From assembly GCF_001434365.1 (NCBI RefSeq), contig NZ_AZFN01000007.1, positions 1-64,000 of the forward strand: a DNA stretch of 64,000 nt, written 5' to 3'. Below, piece by piece: positions 1 to 9,981 of this stretch (the first letter of the stretch is position 1; each line of letters opens with the position of its first letter). This DNA comes from Limosilactobacillus gastricus DSM 16045 (lineage in GTDB: Bacteria; Bacillota; Bacilli; Lactobacillales; Lactobacillaceae). The notes under the pieces are model-generated. The model was not told where the DNA came from. It made no database searches and was given only the letters and a program-made list of their open reading frames with translations. The position numbers and the translations under genes are program-made.

Positions 1-59
1 AGTGTCCAACTTTAAGGGTTCACTTCAAGGCTCTCCCATTCTGATGACCGTTTTTCTAT

Positions 60-1748
60 TTACATTTCATCTGGCGCTTTAATATCAAGCATTAACAGCG
101 CGTACTTCAAAACATGACTGATGGCTTGTACTACCGCCAAGCGCGCATCTCGTTGCTCATCGTCAACCAAGATCCGAGTATGTGCATAGTAACGGTTAAA
201 GCGCTTAGCTAATTCCAAAGCATACTTAGCGATAACGCTTGGATCATAATTATCCGCGGCCCGTTGAATGACATCGGCAAAACGGCCCATAAAGGAAACT
301 AACTCCCATTCTTCGGCGCCAATCTTCGTCAAGTCAACTTGAGAGAAGTCCCGCAGACCACCTTTACGTAAAATACTTTCGGCCCGCGCCCGGGAATATT
401 GGACATAAGGTCCCGTCTCCCCTTCAAACTTAACCACTTCATCGAGATTAAAGTCAACGGCATTGCGCCGGTTGTTCTTCAAATCGTGGAAAATGACAGC
501 GCCGACTCCGACTTGTTTAGCGACTTCATCAGCATTAGCTAAATCAGGGTTCTTTTCCGCAATTTGTTGGCGCGCTAAATCAATCGAGTCGTTTAAGACA
601 TCTTCTAAGGAAACGGTATTCCCCTTCCGCGTTGACATCTTTTGTCCGTTAATACTCATTAACCCGAAGGAAATATGTTCAATCTGGTCGTACCAGTTGA
701 AGCCCATTTCCTTAAGACCGGCCTTTAATTGGTTGAAATAAGCTTCTTGTTCAGCTCCTACCACGTAGAGTGACTTTGCATGGCCAAACATCCGCTTCCG
801 GTAAAGGGCAGTAGCAATATCCCGGGTAATGTATGTCGAGGTCCCATTACTCTTGATGATTAACAGCGGTGGTAAATCATACTTTTCAAGGTCAACGATT
901 TCGGCCCCTTGACTCTTTTTCAAGAGCTTTTTATCCCGCAATAGTTGAATTGATTCCCCCATTTTTTGAGCACTAAAAGCTTCCCCATTGAAGGAGTCAA
1001 AGTTCACATCCAACATCTTGTAGACCCGTTGGAAACGTTCCAAGGAAATTGATCGGAACCAGCGCCATAATTGCCAAGCTTCTTCATCGCCGTGTTCCAA
1101 TTTGGCAAACCATTCCCGGCCCATGTCATCATATTCGGGATGTTCATCAGCTTCCCGACTAATCCGGACATAATAGCTTAATAAGACATTAATCGGATCC
1201 TTAGCAACTTCTTCTTCGCTTCCCCACATTTTGTAAGCGGCCATCATCTTCCCAAATTGGGTACCCCAGTCACCAAGATAATCAATCCGAATCGGCTTAT
1301 AATGTTCTTTTTCGAGAATCCGAGCAATTGACTCCCCAATCATGGTCGAACGTAAATGCCCCATTCCCATCGGTTTGGCAATGTTAGGTGAGGAAAACTC
1401 AACGCTGGCCGGAGCATTGTGTCCCAGATCACGGCGACCATAGTTGGCTGGATCAGCTAAAATAGCTTTTAAAATATCGGCCCCGACTTGCCCCTGGTTC
1501 ATGTAAAAGTTGATGTAAGGACCAGCTTGGACTACCTTTTCATATTTACTCGTGTCTAATTTGGCAATTAAATCTGCCGCAATCGCTTGCGGGGCCTGAT
1601 GTAACTGTTTAGCTAAGAAAAAGGTAGGAAAAGCAAAGTCCCCGTTATTGCTATCCTTCGGCCGTTCGATTTTGCTTTCGATTTCGGCGACCGAAAGCTC
1701 TGGCAAGACCGTTTGTAGGGTCATCGCAATTTGTGCTTGTTCGTTCAT
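60..1748 (-). CDS. argS: Arginyl-tRNA synthetase
   Basis: Class I aminoacyl-tRNA synthetase that charges tRNA-Arg with arginine in the cytoplasm. The 562-residue product has the family's usual length. An N-terminal tRNA-recognition domain (about residues 1-110) is followed by the HIGH-type motif in [20 protein letters not shown], the KMSTRKG loop near residue 365, and a C-terminal anticodon-binding DALR-type domain ending in [11 protein letters not shown]. The ATG at 1748 is preceded by AGGAGG. The gene stands alone and is divergent from the rRNA methyltransferase gene. A likely promoter on the minus strand has TTGAAT at 1834-1839 and TATAAT at 1810-1815, spaced 18 bases. Identification is secure. 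Confidence 0.97.
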   Translation of the reverse strand: MNEQAQIAMTLQTVLPELSVAEIESKIERPKDSNNGDFAFPTFFLAKQLHQAPQAIAADLIAKLDTSKYEKVVQAGPYINFYMNQGQVGADILKAILADPANYGRRDLGHNAPASVEFSSPNIAKPMGMGHLRSTMIGESIARILEKEHYKPIRIDYLGDWGTQFGKMMAAYKMWGSEEEVAKDPINVLLSYYVRISREADEHPEYDDMGREWFAKLEHGDEEAWQLWRWFRSISLERFQRVYKMLDVNFDSFNGEAFSAQKMGESIQLLRDKKLLKKSQGAEIVDLEKYDLPPLLIIKSNGTSTYITRDIATALYRKRMFGHAKSLYVVGAEQEAYFNQLKAGLKEMGFNWYDQIEHISFGLMSINGQKMSTRKGNTVSLEDVLNDSIDLARQQIAEKNPDLANADEVAKQVGVGAVIFHDLKNNRRNAVDFNLDEVVKFEGETGPYVQYSRARAESILRKGGLRDFSQVDLTKIGAEEWELVSFMGRFADVIQRAADNYDPSVIAKYALELAKRFNRYYAHTRILVDDEQRDARLAVVQAISHVLKYALLMLDIKAPDEM

Positions 1749-1809
1749 CGCATCCTCCTGTTTTTTATCTTGTCGTCTGAATGACGTTCGTTTATTCTCA
1801 ATCCTAACA

Positions 1810-1876
1810 ATTATAGCAAGGTTGATAAGGGTTATTCAACGATCATCGCTGATTTATGAAGCAATTAAGGTATAAT
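1810..1876. promoter_or_regulatory. Divergent promoters for argS and the rRNA methyltransferase gene
   Basis: Minus strand: TTGAAT (1834-1839) and TATAAT (1810-1815) with 18-base spacing, pointing to argS. Plus strand: a perfect TATAAT at 1871-1876 with only a weak -35 near 1848, about 30 bases before the start at 1906, which has AAAGGAAG as its ribosome site. Read from consensus only. Confidence 0.6.
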
Positions 1877-1905
1877 ACTAATTATTAAGATAAAAGGAAG
1901 TTATC

Positions 1906-3332
1906 ATGCCATCAAAAAGATATCGACAATCACCAAGTCGGCCAACTCGACGACCGATACCACCAATTGAAGTTGCCATCGGTGACCGGTTTCCCCTAAC
2001 GATTAAGAAACTGGGTATTAACGGCCAAGGAATTGGTTATTTTAAGCATAAAGTATGTTTTGTGCCCCAAACTATTCCCGGTGAAATCATTGTTGCTGAA
2101 GTGACGGCCGTTCACGAAAAGTATCTTGAAGCTAAGATTCATCGCCTGAAAAAAGCCAGTCCGGATCGCGTTTCTCCCAAGGACGACTATGCTGGCTTGG
2201 CTGGCGGTTTTGAGTTAGAACATCTTGCTTATCAGCGCCAATTAGCATTTAAACGTCAAGTGGTCCTTGATAGTTTAGCTAAATTTAAACCATTTGGTTA
2301 TCAACACTATCAGGTGCGTCCAACCATCGCGGCCCCGCATCCTTATGGTTACCGGAATAAAGCCCAGTTCCAAATCCGCCGAATTGACGGGAAAATCGTG
2401 GCGGGCCTTTATCGGGCTAATAGCCACGAGGTTATCGATATGGTCACTTGTGCGGTTCAAATGCCTGCAACGATGCTAGTAATGCGCCAATTAGTCCAAT
2501 GGATCCAAGAACTTCAAATCCCCGTCTATGATGAGGAATCTAATAGTGGAATTATTAAAACTATTGCTATTCGAGAATCCCGCAGTACCGGTGAAATCCA
2601 GGTTACCTTCATCACCAATAGTCGCAAACTCCCCCATAAACGCCTCCTACTGGACAAAATCCAAACTGAACTCCCCGCTGTTAGGTCGGTCATACAAAAC
2701 TTCAACCCTGGTGATACCCCCTGATCTGGGGAAAGAAGACCACCAAATTAGCAGGTGATGACTATCTAACCGAAAGTTTGATGGGATTAGACTTTCATTT
2801 ATCCGCCCGCTCCTTTTTGCAATTAAATCCAGAACAAACGGAAACCCTGTATGAAGAAGCTGCTAAGGCTATCGATTTAACGCCTGACGATACCCTAATT
2901 GATGCCTACGCCGGAATTGGTACCATTGGTCTTTCCCTAGCAAGTCGGGTTAAACGAGTTCTTGGCATGGAAACGATTCCTGAAGCTGTTGCTGATGCCA
3001 ATCAAAATGCCACTTTAAATGGGATAACTAATGCGCGCTATGAAATCGGAACCGCCGAAGAAGTAATGCCCAGATGGCGGCAAGAAGGCCTTAACTTTGA
3101 TGCGATCATTGTGGATCCGCCACGAACCGGTTTAGATCGGGCCTTTATTGACCAGATCCTTCAAGAAAAGCCCCATAAGTTCGCCTATATTTCATGTAAT
3201 ATGGCCACCCTCGCTCGGAACCTGACTCACCTTGTCCCAACCTATCGCGTGGAGTATATTCAACCCATTGACATGATTCCCCAAACGCCGCGCTGTGAAG
3301 CGGTTGTCAAATTAGTATTAAACGAAAGGTAA
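1906..3332 (+). pseudogene. 23S rRNA (uracil-5-)-methyltransferase, RumA/RlmCD family, split by a -1 frameshift
   Basis: SAM-dependent methyltransferase that would make 5-methyluridine in 23S rRNA. Reading frame 1 (1906-2724) has an N-terminal TRAM domain (about residues 22-80) and the central domain, then stops at TGA after NPGDTP. The next frame continues the protein at once with IWGKKTTKLAGDDYLTESL and carries the SAM site DAYAGIGTIGL, DPPRTG, and the catalytic cysteine in YISCNMATLARN. One extra C in the five-C run at 2717-2721 would restore a single protein of about 475 residues. The Fe-S cluster cysteines of enterobacterial RumA are absent (AGGFELEHLAY in their place). Either a true inactivating mutation or a homopolymer sequencing error; recoding is less likely. 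The family assignment is firm; RlmC versus RlmD target is not. Confidence 0.85.
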
Positions 3333-3372
3333 ATAACTTTATTAAAATTAACCTTCTCTGGAGATGCCAGAT

Positions 3373-4170
3373 ATGTATAGCGCAAAGAATTTAAAAATGT
3401 CCGTAAATCACCATCAGATCAGCTATATCCAATTTGGAAAAGGTTCTAAAGTATTGGTTTTAATTCCAGGATTATCAACACAACGAATAGAAGGTAAAGC
3501 ATATTCAATGTCTTGGCTATATCGTGAATTTGCTAAAGACTATAAAGTCTTAATGTTTGATCGTCGGGACGATGTTAATCCCGGATACTCAATCCGCCAA
3601 ATGGCTGAAGAAATCGCTCAAGCTTTAGACCAACTAAAAATTAAATCTGTTGATGTTATTGGTGTGTCTCAAGGCGGCATGATCGCCCAGTGTTTAGAAA
3701 TTACACATCCAGAATTAGTTCATAAAATGGTGATAGCAGTGACCATGAGTCGGCCAACCAAGACATGTAAACAAACTATTGGCAATTGGATCTCTTTGGC
3801 CAAAAATGGTGATACCCATACATTAGTTAAAGATTCGTTATTTAAGTCATATTCCAGGCAATATATTAAGCATCATAAATGTATGTTAAACTTATTGAGC
3901 TATTTTAGTCGCGTTAAGGACCTGAATAGATTTATTATTTTAGCTCAATCTATTCTGGAATTTAATATTTCTGATCAATTAACAATGATTAAATGTCCGA
4001 CTCTAGTAATTGGCGGGCGTCAAGATAAGGTCTTAGGAATTGAAGGAACGCTACAAATAATCGATCAAATTCATGCACAAAGTTACATTTACGATAACTA
4101 TGGTCATGCTTTATACCTTGAAGCTAAAGATTTTAACCACAGAATTCGTAGATTCCTAAATGAACGGTAA
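3373..4170 (+). CDS. Alpha/beta hydrolase
   Basis: Cytoplasmic alpha/beta-hydrolase-fold enzyme of unknown substrate, 265 residues. Visible features are the HG-type loop at LVLIPGLSTQ, the nucleophile elbow GVSQGG (Ser near residue 100), an acid in GGRQDKV and the histidine in YGHALY, so the Ser-Asp-His triad is complete. The GGAG at 3360-3363 sits directly against an ATG at 3364 but nine bases before the ATG at 3373, so the latter start is preferred. The gene follows the broken methyltransferase by about 40 bases and is more AT-rich than its neighbours, which may mean separate ancestry. The fold is clear; the reaction is not. Confidence 0.8.
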   Translation: MYSAKNLKMSVNHHQISYIQFGKGSKVLVLIPGLSTQRIEGKAYSMSWLYREFAKDYKVLMFDRRDDVNPGYSIRQMAEEIAQALDQLKIKSVDVIGVSQGGMIAQCLEITHPELVHKMVIAVTMSRPTKTCKQTIGNWISLAKNGDTHTLVKDSLFKSYSRQYIKHHKCMLNLLSYFSRVKDLNRFIILAQSILEFNISDQLTMIKCPTLVIGGRQDKVLGIEGTLQIIDQIHAQSYIYDNYGHALYLEAKDFNHRIRRFLNER

Positions 4171-4245
4171 ATTCACCCAATTATTTTGGGTTTGAAATAC
4201 AAGAATACTCACAACCTATTTATCAAATATCAACGTAAACTACTA

Positions 4246-4284
4246 AACGGCCCAGTGACCAACAATGGCACCTGGACCGTTTTT
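4246..4284. terminator. Bidirectional terminator between convergent genes
   Basis: Stem ACGGcCCAG...CTGGaCCGT followed by TTTTT on the plus strand and by A-rich sequence before it, placed between the hydrolase and the M20 gene. A weaker ACCCAA/TTGGGT hairpin lies just after the hydrolase stop. Confidence 0.7.
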
Positions 4285-4287
4285 CAT

Positions 4288-5445
4288 CTATGCAAAATAA
4301 TCTTTAATGATTGTCTTGTAGGCTTCAATCGTGACTAAAAAGCTTGAGATGGTCGTGTACTCATTTACTTGATGGGAGATGTTCCAATTATCAGCCCCCA
4401 GCAAAACGACCGGCAGATCCTGGTGATGCTTAACAAAGACACTGGCATCCGTCGCCCCATTAATAATCGTTAGTTTGGGTTGTTCATGTTCGACAAGGGA
4501 ACTATACGCCTCTTGGGAAGCCTTTAAAACCAATTGCACTAACTTACCATCGGGATCAGATGCCACCGGCCAGAAACTATGAATAATCTCCAAACTTAAT
4601 TGCGCCTGTCCCGCTTGATTAATTTGATCTACTAAGGCCTGCAATTTAGCAATCACCTGGTCATTAGGAAACGCCTTGGTTGGCCGGATATTTCCGTTAA
4701 TTTCGGCCTGATCAGGAATCGTATTCACTTGGTCACCAGCCTTAAAAATGGTCACACTGTGTTTAACGGTTCCCAAGTATGGATCAACTGGGGAGTCATC
4801 AAAGAGCTGGCGTTCACCGACACAAAAATCAATCAAACTATCAATCGCATTAACCCCGTCAGCAGGGCGGGAGCTATGTACCGACTTACCAACACTAGTA
4901 ACCCGATAATTCAAGCTCCCCGAATGAGCATAAATAACATTCCCACTGGTGGGTTCCCCAACGATCAAGGCACTAAGATCTTGGGCGATCCCAGCCGCTT
5001 CTAATCGATTTGCCCCCGGCGTTCCATACTCCTCGCCAGCGGTGGCAATTAACCGAACCTTCCCAGGAAGCTTCTGTCCAGCAGTCACCAATTCAATAAT
5101 GGCAATAACTTGAGCAGCCAGGCCACTCTTCATATCGGCAGCCCCGCGCCCATAAAGTCGATCACCAACGACGGTCGCCGCGAATGGATCATAATCCCAT
5201 TTTGCCAGATCGCCAGTTGTCACCGTATCCATATGACCAGTGATTCCTAGAACTTGATCATCGGTTCCTTCACCGACCTCCAAAAGTAAGTTCGCCCGTT
5301 GATCACCAAAGGGCAAGACCTGAGCTTCAAGCTTATATTGAGCAAATAACTTTTGTAAGTACTGGGCCACCGCCAATTCATTTCCGTTAACGGATTGAAT
5401 CTGAATTAAATCCCGTAAAATTTGAAGCCGTTCTGCTTTTTCCAT
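4288..5445 (-). CDS. M20 family ArgE/DapE-like deacylase or peptidase
   Basis: Zinc-dependent M20 hydrolase of 385 residues that removes an acyl or aminoacyl group from an amide. The zinc and catalytic motifs are visible: GHMDTVTTGD (His and Asp), RGAADMKSGLA, ATAGEEYGTPG (general base Glu-Glu), GEPTSG, and a C-terminal ATDASVF segment with a metal-binding His in NISHQVNEYT. Residues around 175-285 form the lid/dimerisation domain. The family includes ArgE, DapE and aminoacylases, which sequence reading does not separate. The gene starts 23 bases after metI stops, with AAGTAGGT before its ATG, and so is probably the last gene of the T-box methionine operon. That context makes an N-acyl-methionine or Met-peptide substrate conceivable, but this is inference. 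Confidence 0.85.
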   Translation of the reverse strand: MEKAERLQILRDLIQIQSVNGNELAVAQYLQKLFAQYKLEAQVLPFGDQRANLLLEVGEGTDDQVLGITGHMDTVTTGDLAKWDYDPFAATVVGDRLYGRGAADMKSGLAAQVIAIIELVTAGQKLPGKVRLIATAGEEYGTPGANRLEAAGIAQDLSALIVGEPTSGNVIYAHSGSLNYRVTSVGKSVHSSRPADGVNAIDSLIDFCVGERQLFDDSPVDPYLGTVKHSVTIFKAGDQVNTIPDQAEINGNIRPTKAFPNDQVIAKLQALVDQINQAGQAQLSLEIIHSFWPVASDPDGKLVQLVLKASQEAYSSLVEHEQPKLTIINGATDASVFVKHHQDLPVVLLGADNWNISHQVNEYTTISSFLVTIEAYKTIIKDYFA

Positions 5446-5468
5446 GCGTCAACCTACTTTCGTTTAAA

Positions 5469-6170
5469 CTAACGTTTTTGGTGGTTGAGGCTCTTGGCTA
5501 ACCAATCACCAATTAATTGAATAATTAAAACAAAGAGCAAGACTAACAATGTCGCTACAAAGGTCACGTCATTGTTAAAGCGGTTATATCCGTACGAGAT
5601 CGCTGTGTTCCCAAGACCACCAGCCCCAATTGCCCCGGCCATGGCCGTTAAGGATACAAGTGAAATCAAGGTCACCGTGGAAACCCGAGCAATTTCAGAT
5701 CGGGCTTCTTTTAAGTAGACGTTAAGGATAATGTCCCAGTTGGTTGCTCCCAAAGCTTGGGCTGCTTCCACTTTCCCGGGGTTAACACTTTCTAAGGCCA
5801 CTTGGATCTGCCGAGCATAAAAAGGTGCCACGCCGACTGACAATGGAACTAACGCAGCCGTCATCCCAATTTGCGTCCCCACTAATAGTTGGGTAAAAGG
5901 AGCGATGAAAGCTAGCAAAATAATAAATGGAATCGCCCGGAAAACTGAGACAACTTTATCACAGAGACCAAACCAAAAGGCATTTTCTAAGATGCCACCT
6001 GGTTTGGTAATTACTAAGGCCACCCCAAAAATTAACCCAATGATACCCCCGAAAATAGCGGGCCATACCGTCATATAAATGGTTTGTCCAATTGCTGTTC
6101 CCCAACCGCTATCGCCTGTCCATCCTAAGGAGCTCACATTTGGGAACCAAGAATTTAATAAATTAATCAT
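5469..6170 (-). CDS. metI: Methionine ABC transporter permease MetI
   Basis: Integral membrane permease of the MetNIQ methionine importer, 233 residues. It has about five hydrophobic segments and the permease coupling loop ([22 protein letters not shown], near residue 140) that docks on the ATPase MetN. The preferred start is the ATG at 6170 (product begins [11 protein letters not shown]), because GGGGG lies six bases upstream; an ATG at 6191 has no such site. The start overlaps the metN stop by eight bases, a sign of translational coupling. Part of the metQ-metN-metI-M20 operon under the upstream T-box. Confidence 0.93.
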   Translation of the reverse strand: MINLLNSWFPNVSSLGWTGDSGWGTAIGQTIYMTVWPAIFGGIIGLIFGVALVITKPGGILENAFWFGLCDKVVSVFRAIPFIILLAFIAPFTQLLVGTQIGMTAALVPLSVGVAPFYARQIQVALESVNPGKVEAAQALGATNWDIILNVYLKEARSEIARVSTVTLISLVSLTAMAGAIGAGGLGNTAISYGYNRFNNDVTFVATLLVLLFVLIIQLIGDWLAKSLNHQKR

Positions 6171-7227
6171 GCCAAATCCCCCGATCATCAATTTGCGTTA
6201 CTTCGATTTCTTTTTCTTTCAAGTATTTCAATGCCTTAGCATGTTGTTCGTCGGTTCCTTCTACAATCACGAAGAGCGTCCCCACCGGTTCATTACCTAA
6301 AACTTCCACGTTCCCGTAAAGCATGGAAACATCGACTCCACATTCCTTATATAGGGAAATAATGACCGATTCACCGACGTTTTTAGCACTAAATACTAAC
6401 TGATACAGCCGCTGACTGGCGGACAATTGTTCCAAGTTGTAGGCGCGCAGGGTATCAATCGCCGCCAGTGAACCACCCACGAATTGTCGAGTTAATTCTT
6501 GTTGGGGCTTTAGATAAATGTCATGCAGGGTTCCTTGTTCAATAATCTTCCCGTATTCCATGACGGCAATCTTATTCGCAACCCGCTTAACGGCATCCAT
6601 TTCGTGCGTGATTAAGACAATCGTTAGTGATAACTTCTCATTCAAATCCTTCAATAAATCCAAAATTTGGTTGGTCGTTTGGGGATCTAAAGCCGAAGTT
6701 GCTTCATCCGAAATTAAGATATCTGGGTCGTTGGCTAACGCCCGAGCAATAGCCACCCGTTGTTTTTCCCCCCCAGATAGTTGGGCCGGAAAGGCTTTGG
6801 CTTTATCAGACAAGCCAACTAAGTCTAATAGCTTTTCCGCTTTAGCTTGCACTTCTTTTTCTTTTAGTTTGCTATGTTTAAGGGCAAACATCACGTTTTC
6901 CACGACGGTGGTTTCGTCTAACAAGTTAAAGTGTTGGAAAATCATCCCGATCTTCCGCCGCTTTTCTTGAAGCTCTTTATTAGAAATTTGTTGTTTTTGA
7001 TCATCAAAGAGGACGGTCCCATTGACTTCAATCCGCCCTTGTGTCGGCTTTTGTAAGAGGTTGATAGTCCTTACTAAAGTGGACTTCCCAGCACCCGAAT
7101 AACCGACCACCCCATAGACATCACCTTTGGCAACGTGCAGGCTAACGTCTTGAACAGCTTTTACTTCCTGGTTCTTTTCCGGATGGAAGGTTACATCAAC
7201 ATGATCTAAGGCAATAATATCGCTCAT
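6163..7227 (-). CDS. metN: Methionine ABC transporter ATP-binding protein MetN
   Basis: Cytoplasmic ATPase that powers D/L-methionine uptake with MetI and MetQ. The 354 residues contain Walker [10 protein letters not shown] (about residue 43), signature LSGGEKQR, Walker [14 protein letters not shown] and the switch His in LITHEMD. A C-terminal NIL domain (about residues 275-350), which in MetN binds methionine and causes trans-inhibition, is present. The ATG is preceded by AAAGGA. Placed between metQ and metI in one operon, so methionine control acts at two levels: T-box readthrough and NIL-domain feedback (known for the family). Confidence 0.95.
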   Translation of the reverse strand: MSDIIALDHVDVTFHPEKNQEVKAVQDVSLHVAKGDVYGVVGYSGAGKSTLVRTINLLQKPTQGRIEVNGTVLFDDQKQQISNKELQEKRRKIGMIFQHFNLLDETTVVENVMFALKHSKLKEKEVQAKAEKLLDLVGLSDKAKAFPAQLSGGEKQRVAIARALANDPDILISDEATSALDPQTTNQILDLLKDLNEKLSLTIVLITHEMDAVKRVANKIAVMEYGKIIEQGTLHDIYLKPQQELTRQFVGGSLAAIDTLRAYNLEQLSASQRLYQLVFSAKNVGESVIISLYKECGVDVSMLYGNVEVLGNEPVGTLFVIVEGTDEQHAKALKYLKEKEIEVTQIDDRGIWHD

Positions 7228-7245
7228 ATAAATATCCTTTCTAAA

Positions 7246-8091
7246 CTACTTTAAGTTCAAATCCCAAGCGGTCTTTTCGGTATCACCATAATACTTTTGG
7301 TAAAGCTTCTTAACGGCAGCTGTCTGATAGGCTTTAACCACATCTTTATAGGCTTGATTGTTCTTGTCCTGCTTTCGAGCCACAATGATATTAATCCATT
7401 GTTCTGAATCTTTATTAACTGGCTCAGTATAAATGACATCCTTACTACTTAACTTAGCGGCATTGGCATAGGTATTGTTTACTACTGCAGCATCTACATC
7501 ATCCAAAGTCCGCGCTGTTTGCGAAGCATCCATTTCTTTAATATTCAGGTTCTTCTTATTTGTCTTAATATCCGAGATTGTTGCTAATTTCCCTGTGCCC
7601 TTCTTAAAGGTAATCAAACCAGCATTCTTTAATACGTACAAGGCCCGAGATTCATTGGTGGCATCATTAGGAACCGCAATCGTGGCGCCATCAGGTAAAT
7701 CATTAATACTCTTGTACTTAGTTGAGAATAAGCGAATCGGAGCAATCACTGTTTTCCCGATTGAAATTAAATTACCCTTATTAGCCTTATTCCATTCATC
7801 TAAAAAGGCTTGGTGTTGGAAAGCATTTAAATCAATGTCCCCATTTTTTAGCGCCTTATTGGGCTGATTGTAATCAGTAAAGGTCTTGGTTTTAACGGTA
7901 ATCCCATATTTTTCCTTTGCCGTTTTAGCAACTTGTTTCCAGATTGCCACATCAGCTTTGGAACTATCAACCACCCCGACTGTCACGGTCTTTTGACTAG
8001 TCTGGGAATGATGGAAAAAGCTAAAGTAAGCGCCAATCACCACCACTACAGCAATGATAATCCCAATGGTCCAATTACGTTTCTTGTGCAT
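7246..8091 (-). CDS. metQ: Methionine-binding protein MetQ, membrane-anchored
   Basis: Substrate-binding protein of the MetNIQ importer (NlpA/MetQ family), 281 residues. Family motifs seen are TVTVGVVDSSKADVAIWKQV, the NQPNKALKNGDIDLNAFQH stretch, SIGKTVIAPIRLFSTKY and [20 protein letters not shown]. The N-terminus has basic residues and one long hydrophobic stretch (about residues 8-26) but no lipobox cysteine, so it is probably held by an uncleaved transmembrane helix rather than a lipid. It is the first gene after the T-box; RBS GAGG precedes the ATG. A second MetQ paralogue lies at about 25.5 kb. Confidence 0.93.
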   Translation of the reverse strand: MHKKRNWTIGIIIAVVVVIGAYFSFFHHSQTSQKTVTVGVVDSSKADVAIWKQVAKTAKEKYGITVKTKTFTDYNQPNKALKNGDIDLNAFQHQAFLDEWNKANKGNLISIGKTVIAPIRLFSTKYKSINDLPDGATIAVPNDATNESRALYVLKNAGLITFKKGTGKLATISDIKTNKKNLNIKEMDASQTARTLDDVDAAVVNNTYANAAKLSSKDVIYTEPVNKDSEQWINIIVARKQDKNNQAYKDVVKAYQTAAVKKLYQKYYGDTEKTAWDLNLK

Positions 8092-8126
8092 CTCGATCTA
8101 CCTCTTTTTGTTTTATGACGAATAAA

Positions 8127-8411
8127 AAACACCCGCCCCAATCATCTCTGATAAAGGACGAGTGCTCGTGTTACCACCTTTAGTTTGCTACTTCCTCACG
8201 AAAAATAGCCTTGCTAGGTTACTCTGATCAAACAGAATTACCTTGCACTAATAACGTGTGCGACCCCGTCACTAGCTAAATGATCGCCAGTGCCATTCCA
8301 AGCCCATCTTCATAACCTTAAATTATCCTCTTTCACCACCCGAGGACTCTCTTACTAATCGCCAGTTACTACTCTGCTTTTCGATATGTTTATTCGTTCA
8401 TAATTAATATG
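8127..8411 (-). promoter_or_regulatory. T-box riboswitch, methionine specifier, before metQNI
   Basis: Minus-strand leader with the T-box core AAGGTGGTAACACG (near 8164-8178), a Stem I with an AG-bulge-like AGAGAGTCC and a GGTGGTGAAA loop, and a terminator formed by CACTCGTCC pairing with GGGGCGGGTG followed by T6 at 8127-8166. The likely specifier is ATG at 8305-8307 in the context GAAGATGG, matching GAACATGG in the second T-box of this window. Uncharged tRNA-Met should favour the antiterminator. Promoter: TTGACG (8440-8445) and TATAAT (8418-8423), spaced 16. Confidence 0.9.
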
Positions 8412-8485
8412 TTTTTTATTATAGCTGAATTCCAGGGATCGTCAACCACTTCGCCTTAATAAATTAAACTAATTCTCATAATTAA

Positions 8486-9979
8486 CTATTTTAGGCGCTC
8501 CCATTGTTGCCAAACCATCTCATCCTGATAATCGGCTAACTGAGTACCGGCTTGCTGCCGATATTGATTTAATTTTGCCGGATTTTTTAAAAGTTGTACT
8601 ACCTTTTGCACAAATTGACTTACTTGATTAACTGGTACCAATTCACCATTAACCCCTGATTGAACTAATTCCTTTGGCCCGTATTGAAAATCATAGCTGA
8701 CCATCGGCACTGAATGAGCCAAGGCCTCAACCATCGCTAAGGGAAAAGCATCGATACGACTAGCATCTAAATACAAATCGGCTTCTTGGTAAGCTTTGGA
8801 TAAATCGACTTGGTAGCCCGCCCAGGTAACGGCTCCTTGAAGTTTTAATTCTTCAATCAATTGATCTAGTCCCCTCCGTAACTGGTCACTGCAGTAACCA
8901 TAAATGGTTAAATGCGTCTTTGAAACCTGGTGATGAATTTGGGCAAATATCTGTAGCAATTGATCAATTTGTTTATCAGGAGCAATCCGACCGACATAAA
9001 TCATCTCAAAGACCGCCGGCTTTTTTTGCTCAGTTACTACCACTGGTTTTACAACCACGGGGCTCACTTGATATACCGGCACCTGATTACCAACCCGTGC
9101 TCGAAGATTCGTCGCCTGTTCCTGGCTGGCGGCTAAGATCCCATCCCATGCTTTAACGTTCGAAACTAAGGCTGCTTGTAGAAGGGTTGCTAATGGTCCA
9201 TGCGCTTGATCTGGTCGATCACCGCCTTCTGGCATGGCCATCCACAGATATTTATGAGCCTTCGTCTGCATCCGCAAGACTGGGTTAATCGTTTCTTGTG
9301 GTCGATCGGCAATAAATTGATTATTTTCACCATGGGAGCGATTCAATTCATCTAAGAAAAAGGTGAATAGGTCATCTAAATTATCAAAGAAATAATCACG
9401 TCCCTGATAGTCTTTCAAGATATTTAAAGAATTGATTGCTGTATTCTTAGTTGATTGTACATAATAACGTTCTAGATAACGTTTTCCATTCGGCCGATAG
9501 TACTGTTCGTAAAATAATTCCCCTTGTTTCCCATAGCTGCGATCTAGGCACTTAAAGCCACGCCAATCATAGATTTGACTCAAAGTCTTATTGCCACTAT
9601 CATCGAAATAGTCAATCCGACCAACCTGGGCCACCGTCCCCCCAATAAAGTAGATTTCAGCCACTAATCGGCCACCCAGCGTGACCTGACGAAAGTTATT
9701 GCCCGTCCCGATTTGATAATCCACCGGCAAAGCGAGGTCATCGATCTTTAAAGGCGCACCGACATAATCTTGGGTGCCCGCAAAAAAATCATATAAGGTC
9801 GTCACTTGGCTTCGGTCCAGGCCAAAACGTTGTAAAGTCTGATCAAGGTTCGGTAAAAAATCACGCAGGACTAGTTGTGCCGGACTTTGATGGCGCTTGA
9901 ATAAACGTAGGCGAGCTAACTCCGTATGTTCGATACTCGAGTTTTGCGGTAACAAATACCGGTTCACAAAAAAGAACAT
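8486..9979 (-). CDS. GT4-family glycosyltransferase, GtfA/TagE-like (first tandem copy)
   Basis: Predicted cytoplasmic glycosyltransferase of 497 residues. An N-terminal half shared with its neighbour (FFFVNRYLLPQNSSIEHTEL) precedes a GT-B catalytic half with YVGRIAPDKQIDQLL, a VTWAGYQVDLSKAYQEADLYL segment and the family signature EALAHSVPMVSYDFQYGPKELV (nucleotide-sugar binding). The start at 9979 is chosen because GGAGGGAGAATAAGG precedes it and it aligns with the start of the neighbour; an upstream in-frame start at 10018 lies inside the neighbour. It begins two bases after that gene stops. Paired paralogues of this type are annotated TagE5/TagE6 or GtfA/GtfB in Lactiplantibacillus, where both are needed for protein O-glycosylation; poly(glycerol phosphate) glucosylation is the alternative. 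Confidence 0.8.
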   Translation of the reverse strand: MFFFVNRYLLPQNSSIEHTELARLRLFKRHQSPAQLVLRDFLPNLDQTLQRFGLDRSQVTTLYDFFAGTQDYVGAPLKIDDLALPVDYQIGTGNNFRQVTLGGRLVAEIYFIGGTVAQVGRIDYFDDSGNKTLSQIYDWRGFKCLDRSYGKQGELFYEQYYRPNGKRYLERYYVQSTKNTAINSLNILKDYQGRDYFFDNLDDLFTFFLDELNRSHGENNQFIADRPQETINPVLRMQTKAHKYLWMAMPEGGDRPDQAHGPLATLLQAALVSNVKAWDGILAASQEQATNLRARVGNQVPVYQVSPVVVKPVVVTEQKKPAVFEMIYVGRIAPDKQIDQLLQIFAQIHHQVSKTHLTIYGYCSDQLRRGLDQLIEELKLQGAVTWAGYQVDLSKAYQEADLYLDASRIDAFPLAMVEALAHSVPMVSYDFQYGPKELVQSGVNGELVPVNQVSQFVQKVVQLLKNPAKLNQYRQQAGTQLADYQDEMVWQQWERLK

Positions 9980-9981
9980 CC

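Noticed and set aside
1-59. Possible end of an insertion sequence at the left edge (GTGTCCAACTTT followed by TTCACTTC)
   Set aside because: It vaguely recalls IS30-family termini, but there is no transposase or second end in the window and the match is from memory only.
2716-2724. CCC-TGA in the rRNA methyltransferase gene as a programmed +1 frameshift site
   Set aside because: The downstream frame needs a -1 shift (one extra C), not +1, and there is no canonical -1 heptamer. A one-base deletion or sequencing error is simpler.
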